From Kluyvera sp046569695 (lineage in GTDB: Bacteria > Pseudomonadota > Gammaproteobacteria > Enterobacterales > Enterobacteriaceae), in the NCBI RefSeq assembly GCF_046569695.1, contig NZ_JBKHUI010000007.1:1-64000 (forward strand): DNA of 64,000 nucleotides, read 5' to 3'. The notes beneath the pieces were generated by a model. That model was not told the DNA's origin and searched no databases. It worked only from the letters and a program-made list of their open reading frames with translations. Below, piece by piece: positions 6,896-15,907 of the stretch. Within the stretch, counting starts at the first letter, position 1; the number at the start of each line of letters is the position of its first letter. Both the position numbers and the translations under genes were made by a program.

Positions 6896-8395
6896 CAACC
6901 AGCCGGTGACGCTTTCCCAATACTGCTGCTCTTTCTCCAAATCGAGCAGCACCAGCGCGTTCTGGGTAAACCAGTCGTGCGGGAAGCAGAGCGTCCAGTG
7001 GTTAGCCTCGGTGGTCAGCTTCAGCGTTGGCGGCGTGGTCGTCGCCTGGCGCTGATTGTTCAGCAGCACGCCAAGGCGCAATAGCTGAATCATCGGCAGG
7101 AACTGCTTCTTTTTGAACAACGTAAAGCGCGGCAGCTCGTCGAGCTTAATCGCCTTACGGTGGAAGCGCACCAGCGTTGACATCAGATACTGCTGCTCCT
7201 GGTTGAAGCCCGGCAGATCGCTGTTTTGCAGAATATAGGCCGAATGGCGGTGCATACCGCTGTGGTTAATATTCAGCCCCACTTCATGCAGCATCGAAGC
7301 CCATTTTAGCAGTGCGGTCAGCTGCGGATTGCCCAGTTTCGGGTTTTGCTCAAGCCACTGATCGTACATTTGCATGGTCGTTTCCAGCACGCGCTGCGCC
7401 TGTTCACGATCAATGTTGTACTGGTTTGCCAGACTTTGCGCGGTGCGGCTGCGCACGTCCTGGTGGCGGAAACGGCCTTCCATCTCATACAGCACGCCTT
7501 CACGCAGCGCGCCGTCGGAGAGGCGAAGCTCTTTAATCGCCAGTGAATCAAACACGCCGCAGAGAATAGCCAGCCCCGGCACGAAAACGCCTTTACGTTC
7601 TTCCGACAGGCCTGGCAGGCTCAGACTGTTGAAGTTTTTATACTTCAGCACCTCTTCCACCAGCATCTCGAGACGTTCAGGGGTGATAAAACCGTCCTTT
7701 TCGCCCATCTCAACCAGCACTTCGTGGGCCGCTTTGATGGTGCCCGACGCGCCCATGGCAAAATTCCAGCCCTGAATGCGGTACTGCCACGCCAGCGTTT
7801 CCAGCTTCTGCACCGCCGCCAGGCGCGCGCGCTGGAAGTTTTCGCGGTTGATGGTCCCGGCGAGGAAGAACTGCTGCGCAAAGCTAACGCAGCCCATACG
7901 GCGGCTTTCGACCAGCTTCGGCTCGAAGTCTTCGCCAATCACCAGCTCGGTGGAGCCGCCGCCGATATCAATCACCAGCTTGCGTCCCTTTTCAGGCTGG
8001 GTGTGCTCTACGCCCATAAAAATCAGACGGGCTTCTTCGTTCCCGGAGATGATTTCGATAGGGTAGGGGATCACTTTTTCTGCTCGCGTCAGAAACTCGG
8101 TGGCGTTCGCCGCCTGACGCAGCGTATGGGTACCGACGATACAGACGCTGGACGGAGCGAAGCCCTGCAGGCGCTCGGCAAACAGCGACAGACAGCTCAG
8201 GCCGCGCTCCATTGCCTCTTCGCTCAGCATATTGTTTTCATCCAGCCCATCGGCCAGATGAACGCGTTGCTTCAGGCGGCCAATAATCTGCATCGCGCCG
8301 TCGACGACGCGCGCGATAACCATATGGAAACTGTTCGAACCAAGATCAACCGCCGCAAACTCCTGCGGCCGGGGTGCTTTGCTTTTTATTGGCAT
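6848..8395 (-). CDS. ppx: Exopolyphosphatase Ppx
   Basis: The 515-residue protein matches E. coli Ppx (513). The actin-like ATPase fold motifs are present (DLGSNSFHMVIARV near the N-terminus and VIDIGGGSTELVIG near residue 145), followed by the C-terminal HD-like domain (LHEVGLNINHSGMHRHSAYIL). It removes terminal phosphate from inorganic polyphosphate. It lies 3 bases after ppk and is surely cotranscribed with it. The last 15 codons overlap the end of pdeF on the other strand. Confidence 0.96.
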   Translation of the reverse strand: MPIKSKAPRPQEFAAVDLGSNSFHMVIARVVDGAMQIIGRLKQRVHLADGLDENNMLSEEAMERGLSCLSLFAERLQGFAPSSVCIVGTHTLRQAANATEFLTRAEKVIPYPIEIISGNEEARLIFMGVEHTQPEKGRKLVIDIGGGSTELVIGEDFEPKLVESRRMGCVSFAQQFFLAGTINRENFQRARLAAVQKLETLAWQYRIQGWNFAMGASGTIKAAHEVLVEMGEKDGFITPERLEMLVEEVLKYKNFNSLSLPGLSEERKGVFVPGLAILCGVFDSLAIKELRLSDGALREGVLYEMEGRFRHQDVRSRTAQSLANQYNIDREQAQRVLETTMQMYDQWLEQNPKLGNPQLTALLKWASMLHEVGLNINHSGMHRHSAYILQNSDLPGFNQEQQYLMSTLVRFHRKAIKLDELPRFTLFKKKQFLPMIQLLRLGVLLNNQRQATTTPPTLKLTTEANHWTLCFPHDWFTQNALVLLDLEKEQQYWESVTGWLLKITEERAPDEIVAA

Positions 8396-8398
8396 AGG

Positions 8399-10459
8399 TT
8401 AGTCAGGTTGTTCAAGTGATTTGAGGTAATCGTAAATCGCCTGCTGCGCGCGGACCTTGCGTCGGTTGCCGCGTGGCACATAGCGATTACTCAGTTCTTT
8501 ATCAATAAAGCGGGCTTTCACCGTGTCGCTGAACAGAATATCGATAATATCGAGGATCCGCTGTTTAAGGCGTGGGTCGAGCAGCGGGGTTGCCACTTCG
8601 ATACGGTAGTCGATATTTCGGGTCATCCAGTCAGCGGAGGAGAGATAAACGCGTTTATCGCCGCCGTTCTCAAAAATATAGATGCGATCGTGCTCAAGGA
8701 AACGGTCAACGATGCTGATCACACGAATATTATCGCTGATCCCTTCTAATTCTGGAATCAGAGAACACATGCCGCGGATCAGAAGATTGACCTGCACGCC
8801 GGAACTGGAGGCCGCATACAGACGATCGACCAGCCCTTTATCGACCAGGTTGTTGAGTTTGAGGGTAATTCCCGCAGGCTGGCCGTTTTGCGCATTGGCA
8901 ATTTCGCGGTCGATCATTTCATAGAGCAGGCGACGGGAGTTCTGCGGCGAAACCAGCAGATAGTCGAAGTTTACCGGGCGATACGGGTTCTCGATAAAGT
9001 TGAACACCCGGCGGACTTCGTTGGTGATACGCGCGTCGGCGGTCAGCAGCGAGTAGTCGGTGTAGATACGCGCCGTTTTCTCGTTAAAGTTACCGGTGCC
9101 GATGTGCGCATAGCGCACCACATCGTCGCCCTCTTTACGCGACACCAGGAACAGCTTGGCGTGAATTTTCAGCCCCGGCGCGGAGAAGATAACGTGTACG
9201 CCCGCTTCTGTTAGACGCTTCGCCCAATGAATGTTGGCTTCTTCATCGAAGCGCGCCTGCAGCTCAACCACCACGGTGACTTTTTTACCGTTGTGGGCGG
9301 CGTGGATCATCGCATCAATAATGCGCGAGTCTTTCGCCACGCGGTAGATGTTGATCTTAATCGCCAGTACGCTTGGGTCGAACGACGCCTGACGCAGCAG
9401 TTCCAATACGTGTTCAAAGGTGTGGTACGGGTAGTAGAGCAGCACGTCGCGTTCACGAATGGCATCGAAGCCGTTGCGGAACTTATCGAACCACAGGTGG
9501 CGCAGGCGCGGCATGGGTTTGTTGACCAGGTTGGCTTTGCCGACGTTCGGGAAGCCAATAAAGTCTTTAAAGTTGTGGTAGCGACCGCCCGGCACGATGG
9601 AGTCATAGCGGGAAATAGTCAGCTTTTTACGCAGCATTTCCACCATCGCATCCGGCATATCGCGCTGGTACACAAAGCGCACCGGCTCGGCGGTCAGACG
9701 CTGCTTCAGGCTCGAAGACATCAGCTCCATCAGGCTCGACTCCATCTCGTGCACCAGGTCGTACTCGGCATCACGAGTCATTTTCATGGAGTAGGCGTTG
9801 AGGGCGTCGTAGTCGAAGAAGCCCTTGAAGATATCATCCAGGCAGTAGCGCAGGATGTTGTCCAGCAGGATCATCGGCTTGCGACGACGCGGCGTCTCTG
9901 GCGGCAGGTTGACGAAGCGCGGCACTTTATCAGACGGGATCTCCAGCAGCGCGTAGTTGATTTCGTCGCCGCGGATAATTTCGACCGCCAGGTAGGTGTA
10001 ATCGTCTTTCAGGAACTGGACCAGATCGGTTTCCCGGTTCAGCAGGATCGGGGTGATGTGCTGGCGCAGATGCTGTTTAAAATAGTGACGCAGCCAGCTC
10101 TGCTGGTTGACGGAAAGCTGGCGTTCGTTAATCAGGAATATTTGGTTACGGGCCATCTCCAGCAAGAGTTCGTTGTAGAGACCATCGAACTCCTGATCGG
10201 CTTTCAGCACCCGGGCCTGAATGCGGCTTAGCAGGTGGCGAGAATGCGTGGTGACGCCCTGTTCTTCGCTAATGATGATGCGGCGCTTTAGCTCCGCAAA
10301 GCGGACCTTGTAGAATTCGTCGAGGTTGTTGGAGTAGATCCCCAGGAAACGCATACGTTCAATAAGCGGGTTACTTTTGTCAGCCGCTTCCTGGAGGACG
10401 CGCTCGTTGAATGACAACCAGCTCAGTTCTTTTTCGATGTACAGTTTTTCCTGACCCAT
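8399..10459 (-). CDS. ppk: Polyphosphate kinase Ppk1
   Basis: The 686-residue enzyme (E. coli 688) has the N domain (EKELSWLSFNERVLQEA), the head domain, and two phospholipase-D-like catalytic domains with the autophosphorylated histidine region (GLKIHAKLFLV) and YAHIGTGNFNEKTARIYTDYSLLT. It makes polyphosphate reversibly from ATP at the inner membrane. It is the first gene of ppk-ppx. Upstream lies a TGTCAT/ATGACA dyad that recalls a Pho box half-site but does not fit the full Pho box. Confidence 0.97.
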   Translation of the reverse strand: MGQEKLYIEKELSWLSFNERVLQEAADKSNPLIERMRFLGIYSNNLDEFYKVRFAELKRRIIISEEQGVTTHSRHLLSRIQARVLKADQEFDGLYNELLLEMARNQIFLINERQLSVNQQSWLRHYFKQHLRQHITPILLNRETDLVQFLKDDYTYLAVEIIRGDEINYALLEIPSDKVPRFVNLPPETPRRRKPMILLDNILRYCLDDIFKGFFDYDALNAYSMKMTRDAEYDLVHEMESSLMELMSSSLKQRLTAEPVRFVYQRDMPDAMVEMLRKKLTISRYDSIVPGGRYHNFKDFIGFPNVGKANLVNKPMPRLRHLWFDKFRNGFDAIRERDVLLYYPYHTFEHVLELLRQASFDPSVLAIKINIYRVAKDSRIIDAMIHAAHNGKKVTVVVELQARFDEEANIHWAKRLTEAGVHVIFSAPGLKIHAKLFLVSRKEGDDVVRYAHIGTGNFNEKTARIYTDYSLLTADARITNEVRRVFNFIENPYRPVNFDYLLVSPQNSRRLLYEMIDREIANAQNGQPAGITLKLNNLVDKGLVDRLYAASSSGVQVNLLIRGMCSLIPELEGISDNIRVISIVDRFLEHDRIYIFENGGDKRVYLSSADWMTRNIDYRIEVATPLLDPRLKQRILDIIDILFSDTVKARFIDKELSNRYVPRGNRRKVRAQQAIYDYLKSLEQPD

Positions 10460-10580
10460 TACTACTCACACTCCGGTTTATTCACGGGACGCGGCAACGT
10501 CGTCTACTGATTATATTGCTAGCTTTGCCGGGCTATGTCCAACTGTGTCATCTTAGTATGACAGTTATCCTGATTTGCAT

Positions 10581-10606
10581 AAAAAAGAGGGCCATAAGGC
10601 CCTCTT
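10581..10606 (-). terminator. Rho-independent terminator of purMN
   Basis: AAGAGGGCC and GGCCCTCTT form a 9-base stem with an ATAA loop. Read leftward it is followed by a run of T, matching the purM-purN direction. The REP pair lies between it and purN. Confidence 0.8.
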
Positions 10607-10616
10607 AGGTTATTCG

Positions 10617-10699
10617 TGTAGGCCGGATAAGGCGTTTACGCCGCCATCCGGCAATGTGCTTGCGGCTTGCCTGATGGCGCTAAGCTTATCAGGCCTACA
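10617..10699. repeat. REP pair (BIME) between ppk and purN
   Basis: Two inverted REP units: GGCCGGATAAGGCGTTTACG...CATCCGGCA and GCCTGATGGCGC...TATCAGGCCTACA. This is the classic E. coli/Salmonella type. The same pair recurs at about 30038 and 33907, and in the opposite orientation at 17991. Confidence 0.9.
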
Positions 10700-10709
10700 G
10701 GCACATAAT

Positions 10710-11348
10710 TTATTCTGCTGCATAGCCTTCCGGCGGCAGCTTAATGTCGTCAAGCCAGGCGTGATTATCCTGCATCTTCAGACGGCCATTAAGGAACCAG
10801 CCCACCACCAGAGGATAGATAGCATGTTCCTGCGCCTGAACGCGTGAGGTGATTTCCGCCTCATCGTCACCGTCGAAAACCGGCACTTTGGCCTGTAAAA
10901 TCACCGGCCCGCCGTCCAGCTCTTCGGTGACGAAATGCACCGAGGTGCCGTGTTCCGTATCGCCATTGTCCAGCGCCTGACGATGGGTGTTCAGCCCGGG
11001 ATATTTTGGCAGCAGGGAAGGGTGGATGTTGAGCAGCTTGCCTTGATAGTGCTGAACGAACTCCGCGCTCAGAATGCGCATGTAGCCTGCCAGCACCACG
11101 ATATCGGGCGCATAGGCGTCAATTTCATGCATCAGCTCACGGTCAAAGGCTTCACGGCTGGCAAATTGGCTGGCCGCCAGCGCGTGCTGGGGAATGCCCG
11201 CCTCACGCGCCCGCTCAAGGCCGAACGCGTCGGCCTTGTTGCTAAATACCGCCCGGATGGTGCCTGGAATCCTTTTCTGCTCGCAGGCATCGATAATCGC
11301 CTGTAAGTTGCTGCCGCTGCCGGAAATCAGCACCACGATATTTTTCAT
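10710..11348 (-). CDS. purN: Phosphoribosylglycinamide formyltransferase PurN
   Basis: The 212-residue protein carries the GART signature motifs: GSGSNLQAIID at the N-terminus (phosphate binding), IHPSLLPKYPGLNTHRQAL and the following TEHGTSVHFVTEELDGG with the catalytic Asn, His and Asp. It transfers formyl from 10-formyl-tetrahydrofolate to GAR in step three of purine synthesis. It directly abuts the purM stop codon (no gap), so translation is probably coupled. Expression should follow the purM PUR box. Confidence 0.97.
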   Translation of the reverse strand: MKNIVVLISGSGSNLQAIIDACEQKRIPGTIRAVFSNKADAFGLERAREAGIPQHALAASQFASREAFDRELMHEIDAYAPDIVVLAGYMRILSAEFVQHYQGKLLNIHPSLLPKYPGLNTHRQALDNGDTEHGTSVHFVTEELDGGPVILQAKVPVFDGDDEAEITSRVQAQEHAIYPLVVGWFLNGRLKMQDNHAWLDDIKLPPEGYAAE

Positions 11349-12386
11349 TTATTCGATGACCACACGCTGTTCGGAATCAGAGGCTTTGATATAGCCGATT
11401 TTCCACGCGTTTTCACCTTTTTCGTTCATCAGCGCAATCGCTTTGTCTGCCTGATCGGCCGCCAGTGCGATAACCATGCCCACGCCGCAGTTAAAGGTGC
11501 GGTACATTTCATGCTGGCTCACGTTGCCGGCATCCTGCAGCCAGTTGAATACCGCTGGCCACTGCCAGGAGGATTCATCGATAACGGCCTGGGTGTTGTC
11601 CGGCAGAACGCGCGGAATGTTTTCCCAGAAACCGCCGCCGGTCAGGTGCGCAATGGCGTGAACGTCGACGCTGGCAATCAGTTCCAGAATAGATTTCACG
11701 TAGATGCGGGTCGGTGCCAGCAGGTGGTCGGCCAGGGTTTTGCCTTCCAGCTGGGTGGTGTCCGGGTTACAGCCGCTGACTTCAACAATTTTACGTACCA
11801 GTGAGTAGCCGTTAGAGTGCGGGCCACTGGATCCGAGGGCAATCAGTACGTCGCCGTCGGTCACTTTGCTGCCGTCGATGATTTCTGATTTCTCAACCAC
11901 GCCGACGCAGAAACCGGCAACGTCGTAATCTTCACCGTGGTACATGCCCGGCATTTCGGCGGTTTCGCCGCCAACCAGCGCGCAGCCAGACTGCAGGCAG
12001 CCTTCAGCGATGCCGCTGATAACGCTGGCTGCGGTATCGACGTCCAGCTTACCGGTTGCATAGTAGTCGAGGAAGAACAGCGGCTCGGCGCCCTGTACCA
12101 CCAGGTCGTTCACACACATGGCTACCAGATCGATGCCGATGGTGTCGTGACGTTTTAAATCCATCGCTAAACGCAATTTGGTGCCAACGCCGTCAGTGCC
12201 GGAAACCAGCACCGGTTCGCGATATTTTTGCGGCAGTGCGCACAGTGCGCCAAAACCGCCTAATCCACCCATCACTTCTGGACGGCGAGTTTTCTTCACC
12301 ACCCCTTTGATACGGTCAACCAGAGCGTTTCCTGCGTCAATATCAACACCGGCATCTTTATAGCTGAGAGAGGTTTTGTCGGTCAC
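11349..12386 (-). CDS. purM: Phosphoribosylformylglycinamidine cyclo-ligase PurM (AIR synthetase)
   Basis: The true product is 345 residues and starts at a GTG (12386) preceded by GGAG; this gives (M)TDKTSLSYKDAGVDIDAGN as in E. coli. An ATG further upstream would add 21 unconserved residues and cross the PUR box side of the promoter. Family motifs include GTDGVGTKL, GGETAEMPGMY and GGGFWENIPR. It closes the imidazole ring with ATP in purine synthesis. It is followed without a gap by purN. Confidence 0.96.
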   Translation of the reverse strand: MTDKTSLSYKDAGVDIDAGNALVDRIKGVVKKTRRPEVMGGLGGFGALCALPQKYREPVLVSGTDGVGTKLRLAMDLKRHDTIGIDLVAMCVNDLVVQGAEPLFFLDYYATGKLDVDTAASVISGIAEGCLQSGCALVGGETAEMPGMYHGEDYDVAGFCVGVVEKSEIIDGSKVTDGDVLIALGSSGPHSNGYSLVRKIVEVSGCNPDTTQLEGKTLADHLLAPTRIYVKSILELIASVDVHAIAHLTGGGFWENIPRVLPDNTQAVIDESSWQWPAVFNWLQDAGNVSQHEMYRTFNCGVGMVIALAADQADKAIALMNEKGENAWKIGYIKASDSEQRVVIE

Positions 12387-12443
12387 TGCTAAGTCTCCAC
12401 GCGTTTGCGATAGCAAGAAAAATCGGCGCAATTCTATCAGTCC

Positions 12444-12459
12444 AGGCAAACGTTTGCGA
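12444..12459. promoter_or_regulatory. PUR box (PurR operator) for purMN
   Basis: AGGCAAACGTTTGCGA matches the 16-base consensus ACGCAAACGTTTGCGT at 14 positions and lies 58 bases upstream of the purM start codon, as expected for repression by PurR with hypoxanthine or guanine. Confidence 0.85.
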
Positions 12460-12544
12460 GCCTATTCTGATCCCAATTTTTACCTCCCGGTTTTTCCATC
12501 GTTTCCATCTATATATCGGTCAAATATGATACTGCTCACGAAAA

Positions 12545-12615
12545 TGAAACCGGGTACACCCTTGTCCTTGCATCCACTGAGCACAATCCACATCATAATA
12601 ATGAAACCGGTTTCT
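12545..12615. promoter_or_regulatory. Two AscG-like operators before the beta-glucoside module
   Basis: TGAAACCGGTTTCT at 12602-12615 contains a perfect 12-base palindrome, GAAACCGGTTTC, and matches the E. coli AscG operator TGAAACCGGTTTCA. A weaker copy, TGAAACCGGGTACA, begins at 12545, 57 bases away. LacI-family repressors often use such paired sites for looping. No LacI-family gene is in the window, so the repressor would be encoded elsewhere. Confidence 0.6.
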
Positions 12616-12673
12616 GTTTTTGTTTCAGCGAAGCCAATCACCGATGTAAAAACGGCCAGAAGGGATGGATGGA

Positions 12674-13564
12674 ATGAAGATTGCTGCCTTTGATATTGGG
12701 GGTACGGCGTTAAAGATGGGCGTTGTTGCCGCCAGCGGCGAGCTGCTCGATAAGGGAAAAGAGCCAATTAGCAACAGCGATGGTGACCAGATTCTGGCGG
12801 CGATTGAGCGCTGGATTACGGCCCACCCAGAGTGCTCCGGGATTGCTATCAGCGCACCGGGCTATGTTAACCCGCATACCGGCTTTATCGAAATGGGCGG
12901 CGCCATTCGTCGGTTCGACAACTTTGCGATTAAAGCGTGGCTGGAAGAACGTACCGGTCTTCCGGTGGCGATTGAGAACGACGCTAACTGCGTGCTGCTG
13001 GCCGAACGCTGGCAGGGCAAGGCCCGCGAGATGGCAAACTGTCTGGTGATGACCATCGGCACCGGCATCGGCGGCGCTATCTTCTGCAACAACCAGCTGG
13101 TGCACGGCGCCCGTTTTCGTGCCGGTGAGTTTGGCTATATGCAAACCATGCGCCCCGGCTCACGCGATGTCCGTCGCTACTCCATGAATGAAAACTGCAC
13201 CCTGCGCGTGCTGCGCTATCGCTACGCGCAGCACATCGGCAAAACGCTGGAAGACGTAACGGGTGAGGAGATTTTTGACCGCTTTGACGCGGGTGATGCT
13301 GTCTGTCAGCGGCTGGTATCAGAGTTTCTCAACGATATCGGCACCGGCCTTTATAACCTGGTGAACCTGTTTGACCCGCAGACTGTTTTTATCGGCGGCG
13401 GCATTGTCGAGCGCCCTGGTTTCCTGGCGCTGATGCGTGAGCATCTGGCCTGGTTCGGCATTGCCGATTACATCGATACCGTCAGCCACGGCAACGATGC
13501 CGGGCTTATTGGCGCGGTTTACCATTTCAATCAGCACTATTCACAGCGACAACTCACTGTTTAA
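12674..13564 (+). CDS. bglK: ROK-family sugar kinase, probable beta-glucoside kinase
   Basis: The 296-residue protein has the ROK layout: phosphate-1 motif AFDIGGTALKMG, ENDANCVLLAE with the catalytic Asp, and the ATP-binding TIGTGIGGA. The usual ROK zinc cluster (CxCGxxGC) is missing; only one Cys is in that area. That fits the Klebsiella BglK type, which phosphorylates cellobiose and other beta-glucosides at C6 with ATP. Thirteen bases downstream is a 6-phospho-beta-glucosidase, so kinase product would feed the hydrolase without a PTS. I chose the second ATG (AGGG about 9 bases upstream); the first ATG at 12665 sits too close. The symbol is by resemblance and context. Confidence 0.72.
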   Translation: MKIAAFDIGGTALKMGVVAASGELLDKGKEPISNSDGDQILAAIERWITAHPECSGIAISAPGYVNPHTGFIEMGGAIRRFDNFAIKAWLEERTGLPVAIENDANCVLLAERWQGKAREMANCLVMTIGTGIGGAIFCNNQLVHGARFRAGEFGYMQTMRPGSRDVRRYSMNENCTLRVLRYRYAQHIGKTLEDVTGEEIFDRFDAGDAVCQRLVSEFLNDIGTGLYNLVNLFDPQTVFIGGGIVERPGFLALMREHLAWFGIADYIDTVSHGNDAGLIGAVYHFNQHYSQRQLTV

Positions 13565-13576
13565 CGAGGGAAAGAT

Positions 13577-15007
13577 ATGTCTGGATTTAAAGCTGGGTTT
13601 CTCTGGGGCGGCGCGGTAGCCGCACACCAACTTGAAGGCGGTTGGCAGGAAGGCGGGAAGGGCGTGAGCGTGGCGGATGTGATGACCGCTGGTGCGCACG
13701 GCGTGCCGCGCGAAATTACCAACGGCGTACTGCCTGGTAAAAACTATCCGAACCACGAAGCCATCGACTTCTATCATCGCTATAAAGACGATCTGAAGCT
13801 GTTCGCTGAAATGGGCTACAAATGCTTCCGTACCTCTATTGCCTGGACGCGTATTTTCCCGAACGGCGATGAGCTGACCCCGAACGAAGCGGGCCTGCAG
13901 TTTTATGATGACTTGTTCGACGAGTGCCTCAAGCTTGGCATCGAACCGGTCATCACGTTGTCGCACTTCGAGATGCCGTACCACCTGGTCACCGAATACG
14001 GCGGCTGGCGTAACCGTAAGCTGATTGAGTTCTTCGTTCGTTTCGCCAAAGTGGTGTTTACCCGTTACCAGCACAAAGTGAAGTACTGGATGACGTTCAA
14101 CGAAATCAACAACCAGGCGAACTTCCACGAAGATTTTGCGCCGTTTACCAACTCGGGCCTGAAGTATCAGCCGGGTGAAGACCGTGAGCCGGTGATGTAT
14201 CAGGCTGCGCACTATGAGCTGGTAGCAAGTGCGCTGGCGGTGAAAGCTGCGCGTGAGATTAACCCAGCGCTGCAGGTTGGCTGCATGATTGCCATGTGCC
14301 CAATTTACCCGCTGAGCTGTGCGCCAAACGATATGATGATGGCGATGAACGCCATGCACCGTCGCTACTGGTTCACCGACGTGCACGTGCGCGGTAAGTA
14401 CCCGCAGCATCTGCTGAACTACTTCGAGCGTCGCGGTTTTGAGCTGGATATTACCGACGAAGACCGTCAGGCGCTGACCCAGGGCTGCGTCGACTATATC
14501 GGCTTTAGCTACTATATGTCGTTTGCCACCAAGGCCACCGACGATAACCCGCAGCTCGACTACGACGAAACCACCAGCCTGGTCTCTAACCCATACGTGC
14601 AGAAGTCCGACTGGGGCTGGCAGATTGACCCGGTGGGCCTTCGCTACTCGCTGAACTGGTTCTACGACCACTATCAATTGCCGCTGTTTATCGTGGAGAA
14701 CGGCTTCGGGGCGATTGACGTGCTGGAAAGCGACGGCACGGTGAACGACCAGTACCGTATCGACTATCTCTCAGCGCATATTGCTGAAATGAAAAAAGCG
14801 GTCGTGGAAGACGGCGTGGATCTGATGGGCTACACCCCGTGGGGCTGCATCGACCTGGTTTCTGCCGGTACCGGCGAAATGAAGAAACGCTACGGCTTTA
14901 TTTATGTCGATAAAGACAACGAAGGTAACGGTACGCTGGCGCGCAGCCGTAAAAAATCTTTTGCCTGGTATCAGAAGGTGATTGCGACCAACGGCGAAGA
15001 GCTCTAA
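13577..15007 (+). CDS. bglA: 6-phospho-beta-glucosidase, glycoside hydrolase family 1 (BglA-like)
   Basis: The 476-residue protein is very close in layout to E. coli BglA/AscB. GH1 landmarks are intact: FLWGGAVAAHQLEGGW at the N-terminus, acid/base Glu176 in MTFNEINN, nucleophile Glu374 in IVENGFG, and the phosphate-binding end TGEMKKRYGFIYVDKD with Ser/Lys/Tyr typical for 6-phospho substrates. It cleaves 6-phospho-beta-glucosides to glucose-6-phosphate and aglycone in the cytoplasm. It follows the ROK kinase by 12 bases and ends in a strong terminator. E. coli has no such module here. Whether it is orthologous to bglA or ascB is not settled. Confidence 0.85.
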   Translation: MSGFKAGFLWGGAVAAHQLEGGWQEGGKGVSVADVMTAGAHGVPREITNGVLPGKNYPNHEAIDFYHRYKDDLKLFAEMGYKCFRTSIAWTRIFPNGDELTPNEAGLQFYDDLFDECLKLGIEPVITLSHFEMPYHLVTEYGGWRNRKLIEFFVRFAKVVFTRYQHKVKYWMTFNEINNQANFHEDFAPFTNSGLKYQPGEDREPVMYQAAHYELVASALAVKAAREINPALQVGCMIAMCPIYPLSCAPNDMMMAMNAMHRRYWFTDVHVRGKYPQHLLNYFERRGFELDITDEDRQALTQGCVDYIGFSYYMSFATKATDDNPQLDYDETTSLVSNPYVQKSDWGWQIDPVGLRYSLNWFYDHYQLPLFIVENGFGAIDVLESDGTVNDQYRIDYLSAHIAEMKKAVVEDGVDLMGYTPWGCIDLVSAGTGEMKKRYGFIYVDKDNEGNGTLARSRKKSFAWYQKVIATNGEEL

Positions 15008-15023
15008 CCCGCTGAATATGTAA

Positions 15024-15055
15024 AATAAAACCCCGCGAGTCGGGGTTTATTTTTA
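15024..15055 (+). terminator. Terminator of the beta-glucoside module
   Basis: AAACCCC and GGGGTTT arms around GCGAGTC, with a following T-rich tail on both strands. It isolates the kinase-glucosidase pair from upp. Confidence 0.85.
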
Positions 15056-15143
15056 TCCTGTCTTATACTCTCTGGGGACCCATTCACCGCTTTGCTTGAT
15101 CCTGGTCAATCATCACAGGTATGGCGCAATCGTAAAAAAGCGG

Positions 15144-15164
15144 TATAATCCCGCGATTTTTTTT
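15144..15164 (+). promoter_or_regulatory. upp promoter -10 and T8 initially transcribed tract
   Basis: TATAAT (15144-15149) is followed, 5 bases on, by GA and eight T residues. In E. coli upp the start GATTTTTTTTG causes UTP-dependent reiterative transcription: high UTP gives slippage and abortive poly-U products, low UTP allows full transcripts. The same sequence is kept here. No strong -35 is evident. Confidence 0.75.
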
Positions 15165-15193
15165 GTGGCTGCCCCATCTAAAGGAGAAAGAGA

Positions 15194-15820
15194 ATGAAGA
15201 TTGTGGAAGTTAAACACCCACTCGTCAAACACAAGCTGGGCCTGATGCGCGAGAACGACATCAGCACCAAACGCTTCCGTGAACTCGCCTCCGAAGTCGG
15301 CAGCCTGCTGACTTATGAAGCTACCGCCGGTCTGGAAACCGAGAAAGTGACTATCGAAGGCTGGAACGGCCCGGTAGAGATCGACCAGATCAAAGGTAAG
15401 AAAATTACCGTTGTGCCAATCCTGCGTGCAGGCCTGGGCATGATGGACGGCGTACTGGAAAACGTACCAAGTGCGCGTATCAGCGTCGTCGGTATGTACC
15501 GTGACGAAGAGACGCTGGAACCGGTGCCTTACTTCCAGAAGCTGGTCTCCAACATCGATGAGCGTATGGCGCTGATCGTTGACCCAATGCTCGCTACCGG
15601 CGGTTCCGTTATCGCCACCATCGACCTGCTGAAGAAAGCGGGCTGCTCAAGCATTAAGGTGCTGGTGCTGGTTGCCGCGCCAGAAGGTATTGCGGCGCTG
15701 GAAAAAGCGCACCCGGACATCGAGCTGTACACCGCGTCGATTGACCAGGGCCTGAATGAGCACGGATACATTATTCCGGGCCTCGGCGATGCCGGCGATA
15801 AGATTTTTGGTACCAAGTAA
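15194..15820 (+). CDS. upp: Uracil phosphoribosyltransferase Upp
   Basis: The 208-residue protein equals the E. coli length and is nearly identical from memory, with the PRPP-binding loop VDPMLATGGSVIATID and the uracil-binding C-terminus (GYIIPGLGDAGDKIFGTK). It converts uracil and PRPP to UMP for salvage. AAGGAG lies 8-10 bases before the start. uraA follows after an intercistronic hairpin. Confidence 0.98.
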   Translation: MKIVEVKHPLVKHKLGLMRENDISTKRFRELASEVGSLLTYEATAGLETEKVTIEGWNGPVEIDQIKGKKITVVPILRAGLGMMDGVLENVPSARISVVGMYRDEETLEPVPYFQKLVSNIDERMALIVDPMLATGGSVIATIDLLKKAGCSSIKVLVLVAAPEGIAALEKAHPDIELYTASIDQGLNEHGYIIPGLGDAGDKIFGTK

Positions 15821-15836
15821 ACGAACAAATAAAAAG

Positions 15837-15864
15837 AGCCGACTTTGATAGTCGGCTTTTTTTT
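15837..15864 (+). terminator. Intercistronic terminator between upp and uraA
   Basis: Perfect arms AGCCGACT and AGTCGGCT with a five-base loop are followed by eight T residues. It probably lowers uraA expression relative to upp. The uraA start lies about 45 bases downstream. Confidence 0.85.
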
Positions 15865-15907
15865 GAATAAAAAAACCGAAGCTAATAACACACTCGAGGA
15901 AAACATC

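Noticed and set aside
9227..10231. Long plus-strand frame (334 codons) opposite ppk
   Set aside because: It is antisense to the well-conserved ppk gene, rich in His/Val/Gln as expected of shadow frames, and has no recognisable domain or ribosome site.
10546..10563. TGTCAT/ATGACA dyad before ppk as a Pho box
   Set aside because: Only one CTGTCAT half-site fits when read leftward; the second repeat is inverted, not direct, so the PhoB consensus is not met.
13541..14677. 378-codon minus-strand frame opposite the GH1 gene
   Set aside because: Shadow of the GC-rich glucosidase gene; no domain, atypical composition.
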